In this document: piece after piece, positions 1 to 6,555 of the stretch
Layout: every line of letters starts with the position of its first letter
Position numbering within the stretch: the first letter of the stretch is position 1
Assembly (NCBI GenBank): GCA_030151865.1
Contig: JASLCK010000055.1
Coordinates: 1 to 23,971 of the forward strand
Length of the DNA stretch: 23,971 nucleotides
Direction of reading: 5' to 3'
Source of the DNA: Rhodospirillaceae bacterium
Lineage (GTDB): Bacteria; Pseudomonadota; Alphaproteobacteria; Rhodospirillales; Magnetospirillaceae
Translations under genes and position numbers: made by a program
The notes under the pieces: generated by a model
The model's database searches: none
Seen by the model: only the letters and a program-made list of their open reading frames with translations
Told to the model about the DNA's origin: nothing

Positions 1-1
1 C

Positions 2-883
2 ATCTGCAAGAACGTGCCCCGTCTGGTTCCGGGCTGGACCAAGCCGATCGTCATCGGCCGTCACGCCTTCGGCGACCAGTACAAGGCCACCGATTTCGTA
101 GTTCCGGGTGCGGGCAAGCTGACCATCAAGTTCGTGCCGGAAAACGGCGGCGAGCCGATCGAACACGAAGTGTTCAACTTCCCCAGCGCCGGCGTCGCCA
201 TGGGCATGTATAACCTGGACGAGTCCATCAAGGGCTTCGCGCGCGCCTGCTTCAACTACGGTTTGCAGAAGAAGTGGCCGGTTTACCTGTCCACCAAGAA
301 CACCATCCTCAAGGCCTATGACGGTCGCTTCAAGGATCTGTTCCAGGCCGTGTTCGACGCCGAATTCAAGGCCGAATTCGACAAGCTGGGCATCACCTAC
401 GAACACCGTCTGATCGACGACATGGTCGCTTCGGCCCTGAAGTGGTCGGGTGAATTCGTCTGGGCCTGCAAGAACTACGACGGCGACGTGCAGTCCGACA
501 CCGTGGCCCAGGGCTTCGGTTCGCTGGGTCTGATGACCTCGGTCCTGCTGTCCCCCGATGGCAAGACTGTCGAAGCCGAAGCTGCTCACGGCACCGTGAC
601 CCGTCACTACCGTGAACACCAGAAGGGCAAGGAAACTTCGACCAACCCGATCGCGTCGATTTTCGCCTGGACCCGCGGCCTGTTCTATCGCGCCAAGTTC
701 GACAACACCCCGGACGTGGCCAAGTTCGCCGAAACCCTGGAACGCGTCTGCGTCGAAACCGTCGAATCCGGCTTCATGACCAAGGATCTGGCCATTCTGA
801 TCGGCCCGGATCAGCCCTGGCTGACCACCAGCCAGTTCCTGGACAAGCTGGATGAAAACCTGAAGAAGGCCATGGCCGCCTAA
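2..883 (+). CDS. icd: NADP-dependent isocitrate dehydrogenase, 3' part (5' end outside window)
   Basis: This gene encodes the TCA-cycle enzyme that oxidatively decarboxylates isocitrate to 2-oxoglutarate with NADP+. The open frame is already open at base 2, so about 110 N-terminal residues lie outside the window; the GTG at 14 is an internal valine, not the start. The visible part matches the eukaryotic-like homodimeric class (human IDH1 type), not the E. coli Icd class. Diagnostic stretches are IGRHAFGDQYKATDF, whose first R corresponds to the substrate-binding Arg132 of IDH1, then CKNYDGDVQSD with the metal-binding aspartates, then EAEAAHGTVTRHYR and STNPIASIFAWTRGL. The product ends normally at a TAA and is followed by a strong hairpin terminator. 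The identification is very secure from the motifs. Confidence 0.96.
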   Translation: MCKNVPRLVPGWTKPIVIGRHAFGDQYKATDFVVPGAGKLTIKFVPENGGEPIEHEVFNFPSAGVAMGMYNLDESIKGFARACFNYGLQKKWPVYLSTKNTILKAYDGRFKDLFQAVFDAEFKAEFDKLGITYEHRLIDDMVASALKWSGEFVWACKNYDGDVQSDTVAQGFGSLGLMTSVLLSPDGKTVEAEAAHGTVTRHYREHQKGKETSTNPIASIFAWTRGLFYRAKFDNTPDVAKFAETLERVCVETVESGFMTKDLAILIGPDQPWLTTSQFLDKLDENLKKAMAA

Positions 884-910
884 GCGGTTCATCGTTCTTC
901 CGACGAAAGC

Positions 911-947
911 CAAGGCCCGCAGAGCAATCTGCGGGCCTTGCTCTTTA
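911..947 (+). terminator. Rho-independent terminator of icd
   Basis: A perfect 12-bp stem (911-922 pairing with 929-940) encloses the 6-base loop AGCAAT and is followed by CTCTTTA. It lies 28 bases after the icd stop codon. The T-run is short, but the stem is long and G+C-rich, so termination of icd is likely. Confidence 0.85.
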
Positions 948-995
948 TAGAAGCTCTTTAGAAGCTGATATCTTCAACAAACGCCAAGCAAGACG

Positions 996-1484
996 ATGAC
1001 CCAGGAAGCAACCCGCGATTATATGTACGGCAAGATTCACCGCTGCACGGTGACCCAGGCCGATCTGCATTATGTGGGATCGATTACCATTGATCCGGTG
1101 CTGCTGCGCGCCGCCGGAATTCTGCCCCATACCCGTGTCGATGTGGTCAACATCAACAACGGTTCGCGGCTGTCCACCTATGTGATCGAAGGCCCGGAAG
1201 GCAGTGGCGTGATCTGCCTGAACGGGGCGGCGGCGCATCTGTGCAGCAAGGGCGATCTGGTCATCATCATGGCCTATGAACAGGTGCCGCTGTCGCAGAT
1301 CCCCGGACGGACCAGCCGCGCCGTGCATGTGGACGAAAACAACGCCGTCATTGCCATCGACGAATATGTGACGCCGACCCTGGACGAATTGGGCAAACCG
1401 GAGAACAATCGGTTCGCCCAGGCCTATGCGACCCGCCGCCACATCAACCGCGACCCGGACGAGGCGGCAAAGGAAGGGTTCTGA
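996..1484 (+). CDS. panD: Aspartate 1-decarboxylase proenzyme (PanD)
   Basis: PanD makes beta-alanine from L-aspartate for pantothenate and coenzyme A synthesis. It is a cytosolic pyruvoyl enzyme that self-cleaves. The family signature is plain: GKIHRCTVTQADLHYVGSITID carries the Gly28-Ser29 cleavage pair (Gly24-Ser25 in E. coli), so Ser29 would become the pyruvoyl group. The active-site Lys is Lys13 (E. coli Lys9). NGAAAHLCSKGDLVIIMAY is the conserved core that follows. The chain is 162 residues, against about 126 in E. coli: about four more residues at the N terminus and a roughly 30-residue tail after HVDENNAVIAID. The start at 996 keeps Lys13; an in-frame ATG at 1023 also keeps it but leaves only three residues before it. 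The ribosome-binding site is weak. No other pan gene is adjacent. Confidence 0.93.
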   Translation: MTQEATRDYMYGKIHRCTVTQADLHYVGSITIDPVLLRAAGILPHTRVDVVNINNGSRLSTYVIEGPEGSGVICLNGAAAHLCSKGDLVIIMAYEQVPLSQIPGRTSRAVHVDENNAVIAIDEYVTPTLDELGKPENNRFAQAYATRRHINRDPDEAAKEGF

Positions 1485-1536
1485 TCTTCAGCCAAGCTGC
1501 GGTTGATGGGCGTTGCTCTGATCAGGGGAATCGCCC

Positions 1537-2379
1537 ATGACCGCTTGTCCGCGCCGACCTTTCCCGCGTTTCTCCATTCCTTGGCGTACCCTGCTGTGCG
1601 GGGTCGCGCTGGGGGTGGGGCTGTGCATCGGCCCGGCCTGGGCGGAAGAGTTCGAACAAATTCCCACCCGGCCCGGCGTGACCCAGCCTTTCCTGTGGGA
1701 AGCGCCTGTAGCCCCCAAAGCGGCGGTGATCCTGTTCGCGGGTGGTGACGGTGCGGTCGGCGTCGGGGTCAAGGATGGCCAGCCCTTTACCAAAGCGGGC
1801 GGCAATTTCCTGGTCCGTTCGCGCCATAAATTGGCCGACAAGGGTTTGTTCGTCGTCACTATCGATGCGCCATCGGATCAGGATGGCATTCTGGATCCGG
1901 CTTTCCGCACATCGCAGAAACATGCCGACGACGTGGCGGCCCTGGTCGCCTGGATCAAGGCCAAGATCAATCTGCCGGTCTGGCTGGTCGGGACCAGCAT
2001 GGGCACCTTGTCGGCGGCCAATGGCGCGGCACGGCTGGGGGCCGGGATTGATGGGCTGATACTGACCAGTACCGTGACCAAAGCCGGCAAAAAAGCCACA
2101 GCGGCCTTTAGCGGGGTGCTGGGCAGCGATCTGGATAAAGTGGTGGTGCCGGTGCTGGTGATGTCGCACCGCAATGACGGCTGTTACATCACGCCGCCCG
2201 AAGCCAATACCGACATCATCGCCGCCTTGACCGCCAGTCCGCGTAAGGAAATCCGTTGGATCGAAGGCGGCTTGGATCCTAAGTCGGAACCCTGTCAGGC
2301 TTTTGCCCAGCATGGCTATTACGGGGTCGAGGATCAGGCGGTCGAGGCCATTGCCTCGTTCATTCTGGGGCAGCAATAG
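1537..2379 (+). CDS. Secreted alpha/beta-hydrolase fold protein
   Basis: The product is a 280-residue protein with a probable signal peptide: basic MTACPRRPFPRF, then a hydrophobic stretch (residues 18-32), then a PAWA cleavage site after Ala36. This places it in the periplasm or outside the cell. The nucleophile elbow GTSMG (Gly152-Gly156) makes Ser154 the likely catalytic serine. An Asp in MSHRND and a His in FAQHGYYG sit at suitable distances for the rest of a triad. Other fold hallmarks are VILFAGGDG near the oxyanion strand and WLVGTSMGTLSAANGAARL around the elbow. The substrate cannot be read from the sequence; it could be an esterase, a lipase-like or dienelactone-hydrolase-like enzyme. 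An AGGGGAA ribosome-binding site lies about 7-13 bases upstream of the ATG. panD ends 52 bases upstream, and no terminator is seen between them, so the two could share a transcript. Confidence 0.85.
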   Translation: MTACPRRPFPRFSIPWRTLLCGVALGVGLCIGPAWAEEFEQIPTRPGVTQPFLWEAPVAPKAAVILFAGGDGAVGVGVKDGQPFTKAGGNFLVRSRHKLADKGLFVVTIDAPSDQDGILDPAFRTSQKHADDVAALVAWIKAKINLPVWLVGTSMGTLSAANGAARLGAGIDGLILTSTVTKAGKKATAAFSGVLGSDLDKVVVPVLVMSHRNDGCYITPPEANTDIIAALTASPRKEIRWIEGGLDPKSEPCQAFAQHGYYGVEDQAVEAIASFILGQQ

Positions 2380-2393
2380 CTTGGAAAAATAAA

Positions 2394-2438
2394 CGGACGG
2401 TCCCGGTGCTGCGGGCCACGAAATCCCGGGACCGTCCG
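2394..2438 (+). terminator. Long G+C-rich hairpin after the hydrolase gene
   Basis: A perfect 13-bp inverted repeat (2394-2406 with 2426-2438) with a 19-base loop starts 14 bases after the hydrolase stop. The plus strand has no T-run after it (CTTCCG). The A-rich AAAAATAAA just upstream would give a T-run on the minus strand, so it looks like a better terminator for leftward transcription. It may act as a barrier in both directions or as an mRNA 3'-end stabiliser. Confidence 0.55.
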
Positions 2439-2582
2439 CTTCCGTCCGCCGTGATCGGGCGGACGAAACTTGAGGGAAAAGTCAGATGGGGTCAAAAACC
2501 GCCACGGACTTTTCCGAAATCAAGGCTCTGTTCCGGCAGGGGGATAAGGTTGGGTTTTCCCTCCCTTGTTTGGAGCCGTTTC

Positions 2583-2990
2583 ATGCGCACTCTTCTGTGT
2601 TCCCTGTCCCTGGTGGGACTGCTTGTCGGTTCGGTGGCCGCTGGCCCTGCCGCTGCCGCGTCCGACCTGGATCAGCAGGTTGATGCCGCCGATCAGGCTT
2701 GCGTCACGGGCGCAACCGAGCGGGAAGCCTATCTGCGGTCCCATCAGGAAGCGGTACGGGGCCAGCCTGCCGACAGCGCCGTTTGGATCGATTTCTCCCA
2801 GCATCTGGGGGAATACCGCAATTTCACCGCCGCCTGTTCTTCTCAGCTTCGCGGCTTTTACAGCCAGTTGGTCGGCAAGCCCGGCGAAGGCCACCGCACG
2901 GCCCGTCTCTATCGCCTGATCTTCGATTTCGGCCCCGGCGATCGTGACCGCGCCGATGACTGGCAGGCGATCTTGGATCACAAGCACTGA
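2583..2990 (+). CDS. Small exported protein of unknown function
   Basis: I do not recognise this 135-residue protein. It begins with a clear signal peptide: MRTLLC, a hydrophobic core, then Ala-rich GPAAAAS, with cleavage expected around residue 26. The mature part is about 110 residues, mostly polar and probably helical. It contains two cysteines (in ADQACVTG and TAACSSQ) that could form a disulfide in the periplasm, and an acidic, Asp-rich end (DFGPGDRDRADDW). I chose the ATG at 2583 because GGAG lies 7 bases upstream and the signal peptide begins there; the frame stays open upstream to 2406 without a plausible start. The gene lies alone between two hairpins, convergent with the nos operon. 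A link to nitrous oxide metabolism is possible but unsupported. Confidence 0.75.
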   Translation: MRTLLCSLSLVGLLVGSVAAGPAAAASDLDQQVDAADQACVTGATEREAYLRSHQEAVRGQPADSAVWIDFSQHLGEYRNFTAACSSQLRGFYSQLVGKPGEGHRTARLYRLIFDFGPGDRDRADDWQAILDHKH

Positions 2991-3006
2991 GCAGCGAACA
3001 GGGTTC

Positions 3007-3045
3007 AACAGACAGGCGGCGGGGTGATCCCGCCGCCGCTGTTTT
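3007..3045 (+). terminator. Terminator between the small exported protein gene and the nos operon
   Basis: A 9-bp perfect core stem (3015-3023 with 3029-3037, loop GTGAT) is extended by AACAG/CTGTT arms and followed by TTTT on the plus strand. It starts 16 bases after the stop at 2990. It lies in the 69-base gap between convergent genes, so it may also limit leftward transcription from tatA, although no good T-run follows on the minus strand. Confidence 0.8.
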
Positions 3046-3059
3046 AAAGACGCCCCCAG

Positions 3060-3215
3060 TTATGCCGCCGGGGTTTCGTCTTCCTTCATCCCCTTCTTGA
3101 ATTCCTTGATGCCCTTGGCCAGATCGCCGCCCAGGCTGGAAATCTTGTTGCCGCCGAACAGCAGAAGGACGATCGCCAGAACGATCAGCCAATGCCAGAT
3201 GCTGAAACTGCCCAT
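3060..3215 (-). CDS. tatA: Very short TatA/TatE twin-arginine translocase subunit
   Basis: This gene encodes a 51-residue protein with the TatA architecture. A short N-terminal membrane helix (MGSFSIWHWLIVLAIVLLLFGG) is followed by the hinge (FGGNKIS) and an amphipathic helix (LGGDLAKGIKEFKKGMKED). TatA oligomers form the pore or membrane-thinning patch that carries folded Tat substrates across the membrane. The protein is much shorter than E. coli TatA (about 89 residues), with almost no tail after the amphipathic helix. A GGGGAG ribosome-binding site lies about 10 bases before the ATG. It follows nosX after 32 bases, and tatE is known to end the nos operon of Pseudomonas stutzeri. NosZ and NosX here both carry twin-arginine signals, so this copy probably serves their export. 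No tatB or tatC is nearby. Confidence 0.9.
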   Translation of the reverse strand: MGSFSIWHWLIVLAIVLLLFGGNKISSLGGDLAKGIKEFKKGMKEDETPAA

Positions 3216-3247
3216 GATCTGTTGCTCCCCTTATGGTGACGGATGAT

Positions 3248-4255
3248 TTAGATCGTGACGGTCTTGCCGGCGCGGTCCATCAACAGCGCGCTGGTGCCGC
3301 CGCCCGCCTTCAAGATGGCGCGGGCATGATCGGGGTTGGATCCGGCGACGGCGATGGCGGTGGACAGGCCGTCGGCGATGGTGGCGGTGGGGGCCATGAC
3401 GGTGACGCTGGCGACATCGAGCGCCCGCCTGCCGCTGTTGGGGTAAAGGATGTGGCCGTCATGCCGACCCAGCCGGAAGGACGAGCCGAATGCTTCCGAC
3501 GTGGCCATGGCCCCGTTGGCCAGGCTGAGACGGCGCAAATCACGCTTGAAGTCGTTGGGGTCGCGGACCGCCACCGACCAGGGTGAGCCATCGGGCAGAC
3601 CGGCCGGGGCGCGCAATTCGCCCAAATCCACCAGTACATGGGGATAGCCCTGGCGCATCAGCAATTCCGCCACCCGGTCGGTGATATAGCCTTGGCCGAT
3701 GCCGTTCAGGGTCAGCGCCATGCCGGGCTTGGGCAGACGGATGCGGGCCGGGTCGGCTTCCACCAGACGCCAATCCACCAGCTTGGTCAGGCGGTCCAGA
3801 TCAGCAGGCGCCTTGCCGGTGGCGGTCAGGCTGTCGGCCCAGGCTTGCCAGACCGGCTGAATAGTGATGTCGAAGGTGCCCTCCGATGCCGCCGAAATGG
3901 CGTTGGCGTCGGCAATGGCCCGCACCAGGTCCAGCGGTGGGTTTTCCAAAACGCCGTCGCGGTTCAAACGCGCCAGGGCCGAATTGGGGTCAAACAGGTT
4001 CAAAGCCGATTCCAGACGGGTCAATTCATCGACGCACTGGGCCAGGGCTTCGCGGCCCGCCGCCGGGTCTTCGGCATGCAGACGGATTTCGGCTTCCGCC
4101 CCCAGGGCGCGGCCGGTCCAGCGGATCATCTGAGGGGCGTCCTTGGCCCGTGCCACGCTGCCGATGCCCGCAAACGGGGCGGACAGGCAGGCGGCGGCGG
4201 TGATGGTCAGCAGACGGCGCCGGGATAAGGGACGGGACAGAGTGGACATGATCAT
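3248..4255 (-). CDS. nosX: NosX, ApbE-type FAD:protein FMN transferase
   Basis: NosX is a periplasmic flavin transferase that attaches FMN covalently to NosR, which supports electron flow to N2O reductase. The 335-residue protein has a twin-arginine signal (SRRRLLT at residues 11-17 and a hydrophobic stretch ending in ARA). It carries the ApbE fold markers: LESALNLFDPNSALARLN, then LNGIGQGYITD, then VDLGELRAPAG, then TATIADGLSTAIAVAG near the C terminus, where Asp and Thr bind Mg2+ in the family. Its presumed acceptor sequence, SGAT, is present in NosR of this operon. The start overlaps the nosL stop by ATGA; a second ATG two codons later is equally possible. The identification rests on both the ApbE motifs and the nos context. 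Confidence 0.93.
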   Translation of the reverse strand: MIMSTLSRPLSRRRLLTITAAACLSAPFAGIGSVARAKDAPQMIRWTGRALGAEAEIRLHAEDPAAGREALAQCVDELTRLESALNLFDPNSALARLNRDGVLENPPLDLVRAIADANAISAASEGTFDITIQPVWQAWADSLTATGKAPADLDRLTKLVDWRLVEADPARIRLPKPGMALTLNGIGQGYITDRVAELLMRQGYPHVLVDLGELRAPAGLPDGSPWSVAVRDPNDFKRDLRRLSLANGAMATSEAFGSSFRLGRHDGHILYPNSGRRALDVASVTVMAPTATIADGLSTAIAVAGSNPDHARAILKAGGGTSALLMDRAGKTVTI

Positions 4256-4815
4256 TGGGCTCCGGCGGAGGCCGCCTGTTCGGCGGACGTGTTAAGCGCG
4301 GTCACGAGATCGCGGTCAATCTGGGAAAAGGCGACAACCCGTCCGCCATGTTTGGCAACGAAGGCTTGGGCGGCTGTCTTGTCGGAAAACGGCACCAATT
4401 CGCCGCCCCCCATACCCGCCGCTTTGTCGCTGCCGATGACGAACAGCGCCTTGCGGGCATCGATCCAGGTTCCGGCTTCGGGATGTTCCCAATTGGTAGC
4501 GCGGCCCATGTCGTTGACCCAGATGGCGGCCACCGACTTGTCCAGCCCTTCATCCACCATCAGCCAGGTGAAGGTGTCGCGTACCGAGGAAAACCAGAGC
4601 GGCGCGCTGTCGGGTCCGTTGGCCGGGCCTTTCAGGAACACCTGTCCCTTGGGGCCGCCATGGTCCGACAGGGTCATGTGACACAGCGTGCCGACGGCGT
4701 CGCGGCCCGGTTCGCGGGGCTGCGGCAAAGATGCGGTCTGGTCCTGACAGGCGGTCAGCGCCGCCGTCACCAGCAGGGCTGCGGCAAGGCAGCCCGATAG
4801 GCGCAAGGGGGTCAT
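4252..4815 (-). CDS. nosL: NosL, copper-binding outer lipoprotein chaperone
   Basis: NosL binds Cu(I) and helps to deliver copper for the CuZ centre of NosZ together with NosDFY. The 187-residue product begins with a lipoprotein signal (lipobox LTAC, Cys23 lipidated), so it is membrane-anchored in the periplasm. A Cys-His-Met cluster (GTLCHM, residues 42-47) and the GMGGGELVPF segment are typical of NosL and supply candidate copper ligands. The gene is translationally coupled at both ends: its ATG overlaps the nosY stop (4812-4815), and its TGA overlaps the nosX start (4252-4255). Confidence 0.93.
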   Translation of the reverse strand: MTPLRLSGCLAAALLVTAALTACQDQTASLPQPREPGRDAVGTLCHMTLSDHGGPKGQVFLKGPANGPDSAPLWFSSVRDTFTWLMVDEGLDKSVAAIWVNDMGRATNWEHPEAGTWIDARKALFVIGSDKAAGMGGGELVPFSDKTAAQAFVAKHGGRVVAFSQIDRDLVTALNTSAEQAASAGAQ

Positions 4816-5636
4816 TGTTCGCGTCTCCGAAACAAGATCAGGGCGACGGAAAGCGGGATGACGGTCCAGCCCGCCAGAATGCCGAGCAAAACGCCGGGCG
4901 GAAAGCGGACTTCCTGGGCCAGTCCCGACATGCCCGAGAACATGCGGACATTTTCAAAACCGGTGAGATTGACCAGCCGGTAGACGTCGGCGGGGTTCAT
5001 CGCCAGCAGCCAGCGGAACAGGGTCGGATCGACCTTGCCTTGACCAGCCACCAGAACGCCCAGCATAGCCAGATCGAACACCACCACGAACAGCAGCCAC
5101 AGCGCCACCGCCACGCCGGCCGCCGTGCCGCGTTCGCTGACCATCAGGCTGATCAGGGTGGCCAGACTGACAAAGGCCGCGCCCAGCATGACCGAGGTCA
5201 GCAGCAGGAAGCCGAAGGCCATCCAGCTTTGCGGGTCGCTGCCCTGGGTCAGCCCGACCGCCAGTCCGGCCCCGCCATAGCCCAGCACGGTGGCGATGGC
5301 GATGATCGAGCAATGGCCCAAAACCTTACCCAGCAGAATCTGACTGCGGGTCAGGGGATAGGTCAGTAACAGCAGCAGGGTGCCGCGTTCAGCCTCGCCA
5401 ACGATACTGTCATAGGACAAAAGCAGGGCGATCAGCGGCACCAGAAAGATGGACAGGCTGGCCAGACTGACCACCGTCACCGCCAGGGGCTTGACCCCCA
5501 GCGTGCCGGTGGGAGCCGAGCCCAAAAGAGCCAGGGCGAAGGCCAGGGCGGCCAGAACCAGGGTTGCGCCGACGATCCAGCGGTTGCGCAGGCCGTCGCG
5601 GATTTCCTTTCCGGCGATGATCAGAATCGGACCCAT
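4812..5636 (-). CDS. nosY: NosY, ABC-2 type membrane permease for NosZ maturation
   Basis: NosY is the integral-membrane part of the NosDFY complex that supports assembly of the tetranuclear copper-sulfide CuZ site of NosZ. The 274-residue chain starts MGPILIIAGKEIRDGLRNRW, the conserved cytoplasmic start of NosY. About six hydrophobic helices follow, with the ABC-2 signature region EAERGTLLLLLTYPLTRSQIL between them. I chose the ATG at 5636 because the frame upstream of it runs into the nosF coding sequence with unrelated residues, the known family length is about 276, and a GGCGGAG sequence lies about 10 bases upstream. It follows nosF by 16 bases and overlaps nosL by 4. Confidence 0.92.
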   Translation of the reverse strand: MGPILIIAGKEIRDGLRNRWIVGATLVLAALAFALALLGSAPTGTLGVKPLAVTVVSLASLSIFLVPLIALLLSYDSIVGEAERGTLLLLLTYPLTRSQILLGKVLGHCSIIAIATVLGYGGAGLAVGLTQGSDPQSWMAFGFLLLTSVMLGAAFVSLATLISLMVSERGTAAGVAVALWLLFVVVFDLAMLGVLVAGQGKVDPTLFRWLLAMNPADVYRLVNLTGFENVRMFSGMSGLAQEVRFPPGVLLGILAGWTVIPLSVALILFRRREQ

Positions 5637-5652
5637 TTCGCGGCAACTCCGC

Positions 5653-6555
5653 CTAGTTGTGGCCAAAGTGGACGTAAACATCGTCCAGGCTGGGCAGGTG
5701 CAGATCCATGTCTTCGACCGGAATGTCCAACTGCGCGATCTGCCGCAGCACCGCCATCTTGTCGGGCATATCACAGGACAATTCGATGGAATGGTCATTG
5801 ACGTGCGATAAGTCCAATCCGCCCAGCCGGTCGGCGACCTGACGGGCCGCACCAGGGGTGGTCAGGCGGAACTTGACCGGCAGACCGGCGGCCCGGCGCA
5901 ATTCCGGCAATGTGCCCCAGGCCGCCAGACGACCCTGGCGCATGATGGCCACCAGCTCGGTCCGGGCTTCCAACTCGGTCAGGATGTGCGACGACAGCAC
6001 CACGGTGGTGCCGTTCTTGGTCAGGTCCTGCAGGATGGAAAAGAATTCCAGGCGCAGCACCGGGTCCAGCCCGGTGGTGGGTTCGTCCAGCAGCAGAATG
6101 CGGGGATTGCCCAGCAGCGCCTGGGCCAGCCCCAGACGCTGGCGCATGCCCTTGGAATAGGTTTTGACGCGGCGCTTGGCGGCATGGGTCAGACCGACCC
6201 GCTCCAGCAGATCGTCGCAGGCACCTTTACCCACCCCCTTCAGCTTGGCCAGGAAGATCAGGGTGTCGCGTCCGGTCATTTCGTCGTGAAAGGCGACATT
6301 CTCAGCCAGGAACCCCAACTGGCGGCGAAACGACAGCGCCGCCCCGGCGGGATCGCAGCCCAGTACCCGCACCTCGCCCGAGGTGGGGCGGATCAGCCCC
6401 AGCATCAGCTTCATCAAGGTGGTCTTGCCCGCGCCGTTATGTCCCAGCAGGGCCAGCAAGGCGCCTTCGGGCAGGCTGAAGGACACATCGGTCAGAGCCG
6501 GATGGTCCTTATAATGTTTCGTCACATGCTCGATGACGATGGGGGACGTGCTCAT
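5653..6555 (-). CDS. nosF: NosF, ABC transporter ATPase for NosZ maturation
   Basis: NosF is the cytoplasmic ATPase that drives NosDFY during CuZ assembly. The 300-residue protein shows Walker A GHNGAGKTT (residues 38-46), the signature YSKGMRQR (133-140), Walker B ILLLDEPTTGLDP (153-165) and the switch histidine in LSSHIL (His190). The signature differs from the canonical LSGGQ, as is common in ABC-2 ATPases. About 100 extra C-terminal residues form the accessory domain typical of NosF. The start overlaps the nosD stop by ATGA, so it is translated with nosD. Confidence 0.94.
   Translation of the reverse strand: MSTSPIVIEHVTKHYKDHPALTDVSFSLPEGALLALLGHNGAGKTTLMKLMLGLIRPTSGEVRVLGCDPAGAALSFRRQLGFLAENVAFHDEMTGRDTLIFLAKLKGVGKGACDDLLERVGLTHAAKRRVKTYSKGMRQRLGLAQALLGNPRILLLDEPTTGLDPVLRLEFFSILQDLTKNGTTVVLSSHILTELEARTELVAIMRQGRLAAWGTLPELRRAAGLPVKFRLTTPGAARQVADRLGGLDLSHVNDHSIELSCDMPDKMAVLRQIAQLDIPVEDMDLHLPSLDDVYVHFGHN

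Noticed and set aside
941..966. Imperfect tandem repeat CTCTTTA..GAAGCT upstream of panD
   Set aside because: Two copies of about 11-13 bases with no extension; likely chance or a small slippage event. No convincing promoter could be assigned to it.
5637..5852. Upstream extension of nosY into nosF
   Set aside because: The extra 72 residues are nosF codons read out of frame. The family length and the conserved start fit the ATG at 5636.
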